11,597 nt of DNA from Oscillospiraceae bacterium (GTDB lineage: Bacteria > Bacillota > Clostridia > Oscillospirales > Acutalibacteraceae), in the NCBI GenBank assembly GCA_902766855.1, contig CACXFE010000198.1, positions 1 to 11,597 of the forward strand. Direction: 5' to 3'. The notes below the pieces were generated by a model, which saw only the letters and a program-made list of their open reading frames with translations, did not search any database and was not told the origin of the DNA. A program made the position numbers and the translations under genes. Positions 6,294 to 11,597 of the stretch are shown piece after piece (the first letter of the stretch is position 1; each line of letters starts with the position of its first letter).

Positions 6294-6879
6294 CTTGATA
6301 AATCCCCTTTGCTTTGATATACGCATACACTTCCGCCGGCAACAACCGGCCGCCTTCTTCCGGCTTGGCACGGAACGCGGTGGAAGAAACCGCCGGAACC
6401 ACCGTTTTCGGCACGGTGATCGCCATGCCCATGGCGGAAAACTGTTTTCGGCGGCGCTCAAACTCCCGATGGTCGGTGCCTTCCCTTTCAAACACGATAA
6501 ACGGCAAAAGGCGCATCAAATCCTCATAACGATACCACTGATCAAACGATGTCAGCATATCGCCGCCGCAAACAAAAGCGAACTGTTTTTCCGGGTAACG
6601 GTTTTGCAGTGCCGTCACGGTATCAAAGGTATAACTTTTCCCTTCCCGTTCAAACTCGACAAGGCAAAGCGAAGCCTTCCCGTAAGGGCGGATCAACCGT
6701 TCATACATGGCGACGCGGTCTTCATCGCTTGCGAGAAATTCACACACTTTATGCGGGGGGATCCTGTCCGGCATCACCCAGATCTCCCCGATTTCTTTTT
6801 CTTCCTGCAATGCTTTCAACATTGCATCATGCCCGATATGCGGCGGGTTGAATGTTCCGCCGAACAATGCGGTCAGCAC
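6271..6879 (-). CDS. nadD: Nicotinate-nucleotide adenylyltransferase
   Basis: A 202-residue cytoplasmic enzyme that joins ATP and nicotinate mononucleotide to make deamido-NAD, an essential NAD synthesis step. It shows the nucleotidyltransferase motif GGTFNPPHIGH (7-17), SYTFDT (82-87), GGDML (105-109) and the C-terminal VSST followed by Arg170, all family hallmarks. The start is GTG at 6879, two bases after the yhbY stop; GGTGA about seven bases upstream matches the 3' part of the Shine-Dalgarno consensus. Its 3' end overlaps the predicted yqeK start by 23 bases. Confidence 0.97.
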   Translation of the reverse strand: MLTALFGGTFNPPHIGHDAMLKALQEEKEIGEIWVMPDRIPPHKVCEFLASDEDRVAMYERLIRPYGKASLCLVEFEREGKSYTFDTVTALQNRYPEKQFAFVCGGDMLTSFDQWYRYEDLMRLLPFIVFEREGTDHREFERRRKQFSAMGMAITVPKTVVPAVSSTAFRAKPEEGGRLLPAEVYAYIKAKGIYQGGTSGQV

Positions 6880-6881
6880 CG

Positions 6882-7175
6882 TTATTTCACCAACCTGATC
6901 TGTTTATTTTCCCGGCTTTCCCGGTACAACACAAATCTGAAACCGATCACCTGCACCACATCGGCCCCTACCTCTTCCGCGATCATATCCGCCGCCTCAC
7001 GGGGAGAAAGCGGGCAGGTTTCCAAAGTTCTCATTTTGATCAGTTCCCGCTTTTCCAAGGCGTCGTCCACCTGCTTTACGGTATTGGCGCCCACGCCGGA
7101 TTTCCCGACTTGCAAAATGGTTTCCATTTCATTTGCCAGCGCACGCAACTGCGCCCTTTGTCTGCTGTTTAACAT
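6882..7175 (-). CDS. yhbY: YhbY/YqeI family CRM-domain RNA-binding protein
   Basis: A 97-residue single CRM-domain protein of the ribosome-associated YhbY (Bacillus YqeI) family, thought to bind pre-50S particles during large-subunit assembly. The CRM GxxG loop is visible as VGKSGV (23-28), followed by the usual VKQVDDALEKRELIK helix and the VVQVIGFRFVLYR strands (about 73-85). The ATG at 7175 has GAGGG six bases upstream and overlaps the end of rdgB by seven bases. It lies just ahead of nadD, as in Bacillus, though the yqeG, yqeH and aroE genes that precede it there are absent from this position. Confidence 0.95.
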   Translation of the reverse strand: MLNSRQRAQLRALANEMETILQVGKSGVGANTVKQVDDALEKRELIKMRTLETCPLSPREAADMIAEEVGADVVQVIGFRFVLYRESRENKQIRLVK

Positions 7176-7774
7176 ACGCCACCCTCACCCGTGTACTTTT
7201 TCAGTTCTTCTTGAAAGGCGCGCAGCGCGTTGCCGCGGTGACTGACTTTATCCTTTTCTTCCGCCGTCATTTCCGCATAACATCCCGCTTCGCAAATGAA
7301 CAACGGATCATATCCAAACCCGCCGTTGCCATGGCATTCCTCCGCCACATAGCCGCGGCATTCGCCGCGCACGGTAAATTCCCGCCCGTTCGGAAATACG
7401 CAAGCGATCGCGGAAACAAAGGTAGCCGTGCGTTTCTCCCGCGGCACGCCTTGCAGCGCGGCCAGCAATTTTTCATTATTCGAAGCATAGGTTGCCCCGA
7501 ATCCCGAATACCGGGCGGAATACAGCCCCGGGGCGCCATCCAAAATATCCACGCTGAGCCCCGAATCATCCGCCACGGTGACCAATCCCGTTTTTTGAAG
7601 CCCGGAATGCGCCTTTAATAACGCGTTTTCTTCATAGGTCACGCCGGTTTCCTCTACTTCGGGCAACGGCTCGGGCAGATCGTTTTCGCTCAACACCTCA
7701 AAGCCCATCGGCAGAAGAATGCGTTCCAGTTCCGCTAATTTATGATGATTTTTTGTTGCAATAAAGATTTTCAT
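7169..7774 (-). CDS. rdgB: XTP/dITP pyrophosphatase (RdgB/HAM1 family)
   Basis: A 201-residue house-cleaning enzyme that hydrolyses XTP, ITP and dITP to monophosphates, keeping deaminated purines out of DNA and RNA. Motifs in order: ATKNHHK (6-12, substrate loop), EENALLKA (48-55), ADDSGLSVD (68-76, with the catalytic Asp69/Asp70), GAPGLYSARY (80-89), GGFGYDPLF (151-159) and SHRGNAL (178-184). Length is typical. The ATG follows the ftsY TAA with no gap, and GAGG lies eight bases upstream within the end of ftsY. The stop overlaps the yhbY start, so the three genes are probably co-translated. Confidence 0.97.
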   Translation of the reverse strand: MKIFIATKNHHKLAELERILLPMGFEVLSENDLPEPLPEVEETGVTYEENALLKAHSGLQKTGLVTVADDSGLSVDILDGAPGLYSARYSGFGATYASNNEKLLAALQGVPREKRTATFVSAIACVFPNGREFTVRGECRGYVAEECHGNGGFGYDPLFICEAGCYAEMTAEEKDKVSHRGNALRAFQEELKKYTGEGGVC

Positions 7775-8686
7775 TTAATTTTCCTCAAATAATCCTTCGG
7801 CAAATTCCCGGGCGGAGAAGGGCTGCAAATCGTCGATTCCTTCCCCCACACCGATGAATTTCACCGGAATGTTCAATTCGTTTTTGATCGCGATCACAAT
7901 GCCGCCTTTGGCCGTTCCGTCCAGTTTGGTCAGCGCAATGCCGGTGATCTGAGCGGCATGCTGGAACTCCCGTGCCTGATTCACGGCGTTCTGCCCGGTC
8001 GCGGCGTCCAGCACCAGCAAGGTTTCCAACGAAGCTTCCGGCAATTCGCGGCTGATCACGCGGTTGATTTTCGCCAGTTCATCCATCAGATTTTTCTTAT
8101 TGTGCAACCGCCCCGCGGTATCGCAAATAATCACATCCGCCCCGCGATGCTTTGCGGAAGAAATGGTATCAAACACCACCGAAGCCGGATCAGTGCCTTC
8201 CACGCTTTTGATCATGGAAACGCCCGCGCGCTCCGCCCAAATCCCCAGTTGATCAATCGCCGCGGCACGGAAGGTATCGGCGGCGCCCAGCACCACCTGC
8301 TTGCCCTGGCTTTTTAACTGTGCCGCCAATTTCCCGATCGTGGTGGTTTTCCCCACGCCGTTCACCCCGATCACCAACACGATAGAAGGTTTGGTTTCTA
8401 AATTCAGCCCTTCATCCTCCCCTAACAGTTCGGCGATGATCTCTTTTAAGAGGGTTTTGATCGCGGCGGGGTCGGTCGTGCCGGTTTCTTTGATCTTCCG
8501 GCGCAGCCGCTCGCAAATATCCGCGGCGGTATGCACCCCCACATCGGACATGACAAGGGTTTCTTCCAATTCTTCAAACAGCTCTTCGTCGATCTTGGTG
8601 AAACTGTTCAGGATCCCGTTCACGCCGTCCGCAATCGAAGCGCGCGTTTTTTGCAACCCTTGTTTGATCTTACTGAATAATCCCAT
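7775..8686 (-). CDS. ftsY: Signal recognition particle receptor FtsY
   Basis: A 303-residue SRP GTPase that docks SRP-ribosome complexes at the membrane so nascent membrane proteins reach SecYEG. An N-terminal helical NG-type bundle (about 1-95) precedes the GTPase: GVNGVGKTT (107-115, P-loop), DTFRAAA (137-143), DTAGR (189-193), TKLD (253-256) and the closing GVGEGIDDLQPF (279-290). The long acidic A domain of E. coli FtsY is missing, which is normal in Gram-positives; the amphipathic N-terminus MGLFSKIKQGLQK can touch the membrane. The frame extends to 8752 but the ATG at 8686 matches the family start and follows an AGGGGA site. It begins 22 bases after smc, the standard Firmicutes smc-ftsY pair. 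Confidence 0.97.
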   Translation of the reverse strand: MGLFSKIKQGLQKTRASIADGVNGILNSFTKIDEELFEELEETLVMSDVGVHTAADICERLRRKIKETGTTDPAAIKTLLKEIIAELLGEDEGLNLETKPSIVLVIGVNGVGKTTTIGKLAAQLKSQGKQVVLGAADTFRAAAIDQLGIWAERAGVSMIKSVEGTDPASVVFDTISSAKHRGADVIICDTAGRLHNKKNLMDELAKINRVISRELPEASLETLLVLDAATGQNAVNQAREFQHAAQITGIALTKLDGTAKGGIVIAIKNELNIPVKFIGVGEGIDDLQPFSAREFAEGLFEEN

Positions 8687-8708
8687 GATTCCCCTGCTTT
8701 CTTTTCGT

Positions 8709-11597
8709 TTAAGCCGTTGCCGACGCCATTGCTTTTTCCAGTTCCGAAACATTCAGTTCCAGCAGTTTTGTAACGCCTTTTTCCTGCATGGTGACACCGT
8801 ACAACATATCGGCGGCTTCCATGGTGCCGCGCCGGTGGCTGACGCAGATAAACTGTGTAGCCTCATCCGATTTGCGCATATATTCGGCAAAACGCTCTAC
8901 ATTGATGTCATCCAGCGCGGTATCCACCTCATCAAGGAAGCAGAACGGCGGCGCGTTGACGCGCATGATCGCAAAATAGATGGAAAGGGCGATCAATGCT
9001 TTTTCTCCGCCCGAAAGCCCATCCAGGCTCGGCACATTCTTGCCGGGCAATTTTACATTGATATCAATTCCGCTTTCCAGCACATTTTCCGGCTCGGAAA
9101 GGGACAAACTCGCGCTTCCGCCGCCGAATAACTCGGTGAAGGTTTTAGAGAAATTCTCATTGATCTTGGCAAAACCTTCCGTAAAGATGTCCTGCATTTG
9201 GTGGGTGAGTTGATTGATCAGTTTATGCAGTTCCGCACGGGTGCTTTCCACATCGGCGATTTGCGCCGACATAAATTCATACCGTTCGCTCACTTCTTTG
9301 TATTCCTCTATGGCGGACACATTCACATTCCCCAGCCCGCGGATTTTGGATTTTACTTCGGCGAGCGTGCGCTTGGCCTCGGCCGGGTTCTCGATCTGAT
9401 ACCCGATTTTCTCGGCCTCGCCGCGCGTCAACTGATACTCGTCATACAACTGGCGGATGACATCGTCATACTCTTTCAGCATGATTTCCTTCCGCTCGGT
9501 CAATCGCGCCAGTTCCCCGCTGATTTTTTCCCGGCGGGCGGTTTCTTCCCGTTCGCCGGTGCGCAGTTCCACGCCGGCTTTCTCGGTTTGGTTGCGCTTT
9601 TCCAGCAATTCTTCGATCGTCTTTTCAGAACCGGCGATTTGTTCCCGCAGCGATTCGATCGCCCGGTTTTCTTCTTCGATCCGCAAAGCGCATTTTTCGC
9701 TTTCTTCGCGGTTTTGCGCGATCTCTTCCTCGATCCGTTTAGCACGCTCGGCACGCCCGGCGATCATTTCCTCCATGCCCTTGACCGCCACGGCCACCGC
9801 TTCCAGATCCTTTTGCATTTCAATCAGATTCAGTTTCATGGCGGTGATTTTTTCCGCCGCCGCTTCCCGGTCGGTATTCAGGTTTTCTCTGCCGCCGGTC
9901 ATACGGTCAATTTCCGCCTGGATCTTATTTTTCTGCGCTTCGGTTTCCGCGATTGCCTTAGCCGCCGCCGCGGAAGTTTCCCGCAACATCTTTAATTTTT
10001 CAGTGCTGCCGTCGCGTTCTTCTTCCAACTGCCGGATAGCCGTTTTCAAATTTTCCCGCAAATCTCCGATGCGTTTCAGTTCTGCCAAAGCACGGATCTT
10101 ATCTTCGTTAGCGGTGGTCATTTCGGCGTTTTCCGCCGTGATGTCCGCCTTTACTTTTTCCACTTCGGTGACAGCGGCTTGCAGTTTCCCTTCGTTTTGA
10201 GCCAGTTTTTCCTGTAAGCGCTCCACTTCTTCTTCGTAACGCTTAATATCGCCCGCCCGGCCAAGCAATCCTGCGCTTTTCACCAAGGAGCCGCCCGTTA
10301 AAGAGCCGCCCGGATTGATTACCTGCCCGTCCAGTGTGACGACTTTGACTTTATAACCGCTTTTTTTGGCAATCGCGGTGGCGCTGTCGATCTCCTCCGC
10401 TACCACGGTGCCGCCAAGCAGATACCGCACGATTTCGCGGTATTTTTGGTCGCTCGCAACCAAATTGCTTGCCGTGCCGATATAACCGGGCAACCCGTCA
10501 AATCCCGCGTCGAAATGTTCTTTGGCGCGAATGGTGGCAACGGGAAGGAAGGTCGCGCGGCCGCCCTTTGTGTTTTTCAAAAACAGGATCGCGCGCTTTG
10601 CGTCGCTCTCGGTTTCCACAACGATGTTCTGAATTGCCGCCGCCAAGGCAGTTTCAATGGCAATACTGTATTCTTTTTCTACCGTGATCAGTTTGGAAAC
10701 CGGCCCGCAGATGCCGCGCAAAAGCCCTTTTGAGGCTTCCGCCGTGACCGCTTTGACCGAATGGCTGAACCCATCCATATTGTTTTCCAATTCTTTTAAA
10801 ATCTGGATCCGGCGGCGCTTTGCTTCCATATCGAGGCGCAGATTTTCGGTTTCTTCTTTCAGTTTTTCCGCCGTTTCCTCGCGTGCCGCCAAACGCATCT
10901 GGTATCCTTTTATCGCGTTTGAGCGGCTGACGATACTTTCCTCAATCTGATCCAGCAATGTTTCGGTTTCTCCGAACGATCCGTCCAGTTCCGCAATTTC
11001 TTTTTGATAATCAGCCAGTTGTGCCTCGGTATTGACGCCGCGTGCGACGATTTCTTCGATCGCACTGTCCGCCGTGACCATTTCCACCCGCTTATCGGCG
11101 TTTTCCGCTGTTAAAGCGTTGAGTTTGCGCACCTCGGTTTCGATCTGGCGGGAAATGGTTTCGCTGTCGCTCAACAGGGAAGAAAGATGTTCTTCTAGCG
11201 CTTTGAGTTTCTCTTCCAGCGCGGCCTTTTCCTCGATTTTCCGGCGACCTTCCTCCTCTTTCCGGGCGATTTCGGCGGCGGCTTCTTCGTCCGATTGCCC
11301 TAACTGGCTTTTTTCGGTTTCCAGCCGCTCGATCTGCGCGGTATGATGCGCGATCTCGTTTTCGATCACCGTAATGCCGCTTTGCGCTTTTACGATCGTT
11401 TCGTTCAAAGTAGAGATATTTAAACGCTCTCCCTCGATTTCCGAAGTCAGGCGAGCAAAATAGGCGGTATTTTCCTCCGCTTTTTTGTCAAACTCACTCA
11501 GCGCATCGTTAATTTCGCGATAAGCCAGTTCCGCCGCGGCGATGCGGCTTTCCTGATTGCGCAACGCTTCTTTGGAATTATCCAATGTGTGAAGCCA
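8709..11597 (-). CDS. smc: Chromosome segregation protein SMC, C-terminal 962 residues, truncated by the window edge
   Basis: The large coiled-coil ATPase of the SMC-ScpAB complex, which folds and separates the chromosome. The right edge cuts off roughly the first 230 residues, including the Walker A head; the frame is still open there, so this is not a broken gene. Visible parts: a coiled-coil arm (about 1-270) rich in Glu, Lys and Ala, the hinge (about 275-445, with GICGPVSKLI, GGRATFLPV and a Gly-rich GGSLTGGSL end), the returning arm (about 450-780), then the C-terminal head. That head has FGGGSASLSL, the ABC signature LSGGEKAL (861-868), Walker B with FLDEVD (887-892) and the switch His in CVSHRRGTM. 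The hinge position agrees with a normal full length near 1,190 residues. ftsY follows. Confidence 0.97.
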   Translation of the reverse strand, partial: WLHTLDNSKEALRNQESRIAAAELAYREINDALSEFDKKAEENTAYFARLTSEIEGERLNISTLNETIVKAQSGITVIENEIAHHTAQIERLETEKSQLGQSDEEAAAEIARKEEEGRRKIEEKAALEEKLKALEEHLSSLLSDSETISRQIETEVRKLNALTAENADKRVEMVTADSAIEEIVARGVNTEAQLADYQKEIAELDGSFGETETLLDQIEESIVSRSNAIKGYQMRLAAREETAEKLKEETENLRLDMEAKRRRIQILKELENNMDGFSHSVKAVTAEASKGLLRGICGPVSKLITVEKEYSIAIETALAAAIQNIVVETESDAKRAILFLKNTKGGRATFLPVATIRAKEHFDAGFDGLPGYIGTASNLVASDQKYREIVRYLLGGTVVAEEIDSATAIAKKSGYKVKVVTLDGQVINPGGSLTGGSLVKSAGLLGRAGDIKRYEEEVERLQEKLAQNEGKLQAAVTEVEKVKADITAENAEMTTANEDKIRALAELKRIGDLRENLKTAIRQLEEERDGSTEKLKMLRETSAAAAKAIAETEAQKNKIQAEIDRMTGGRENLNTDREAAAEKITAMKLNLIEMQKDLEAVAVAVKGMEEMIAGRAERAKRIEEEIAQNREESEKCALRIEEENRAIESLREQIAGSEKTIEELLEKRNQTEKAGVELRTGEREETARREKISGELARLTERKEIMLKEYDDVIRQLYDEYQLTRGEAEKIGYQIENPAEAKRTLAEVKSKIRGLGNVNVSAIEEYKEVSERYEFMSAQIADVESTRAELHKLINQLTHQMQDIFTEGFAKINENFSKTFTELFGGGSASLSLSEPENVLESGIDINVKLPGKNVPSLDGLSGGEKALIALSIYFAIMRVNAPPFCFLDEVDTALDDINVERFAEYMRKSDEATQFICVSHRRGTMEAADMLYGVTMQEKGVTKLLELNVSELEKAMASATA

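Noticed and set aside
6294..6491. N-terminal extension of yqeK by 66 codons
   Set aside because: It runs through nadD coding sequence in another frame, is rich in Arg, Pro and Trp unlike YqeK, and exceeds the family's normal length.
6277..7245. A 322-codon plus-strand open frame antisense to nadD and yhbY
   Set aside because: It lies opposite two certain genes and carries no recognisable domain. Similar long antisense frames lie opposite the other genes here and arise from codon use on the coding strand.
8301..10200. Long plus-strand open frames antisense to ftsY and smc (276, 265 and 247 codons)
   Set aside because: They are Ser- or Phe-rich, low-complexity shadows of the Glu/Lys/Ala-rich coiled coil, with no domain or neighbour support.
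1..11597. Search for mobile elements, CRISPR arrays, tRNA or rRNA genes, toxin-antitoxin pairs and defence genes
   Set aside because: None seen: every large open region on the minus strand is a recognisable housekeeping gene, and the intergenic gaps are too short to hold such elements.

Overview
The window reads as an ordinary stretch of chromosome from a Gram-positive, Clostridia-type bacterium (Oscillospirales-like is my best guess). The grounds are the gene order smc-ftsY, nadD-yqeK-rsfS-leuS, the variant of leucyl-tRNA synthetase, the SecG sequence, and strong GGAGG-type ribosome binding sites. Base composition is near 50% GC. All thirteen genes lie on the minus strand, so transcription runs from high to low coordinates. 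Coding density is about 98%, and no intergenic stretch exceeds about 105 bases.

In order of transcription: smc (C-terminal four fifths, cut by the right edge) and ftsY (chromosome organisation and SRP-dependent membrane targeting); rdgB (removal of non-canonical nucleotides); yhbY, nadD, yqeK and rsfS (ribosome assembly, NAD synthesis, dinucleotide polyphosphate hydrolysis, ribosome silencing); leuS (leucyl-tRNA synthetase). These eight genes are packed with gaps of 0-22 bases or short overlaps and look like one operon. After leuS a good sigma-A-type promoter precedes secG, followed by a roughly 100-base interval with several small inverted repeats and a possible second promoter, then rpsU (ribosomal protein bS21) and a clear intrinsic terminator. 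Beyond the terminator comes a second tight group: yqeG (HAD phosphatase), an endonuclease IV-like TIM-barrel enzyme, and the first 299 residues of a P2-type (Ca2+-type) cation ATPase cut by the left edge.

Functionally this is housekeeping: translation, ribosome maturation, protein export, nucleotide hygiene, DNA repair and ion transport. I see no mobile elements, tRNA or rRNA genes, CRISPR arrays, phage genes or defence islands, and no convincing undescribed system. The points most worth checking are a TGD in place of the usual TGE(S) motif in the ATPase actuator domain, a Lys replacing a zinc-ligand Asp in the endonuclease IV-like protein, the structured secG-rpsU interval, and a marked excess of the palindrome CGATCG (15 copies).
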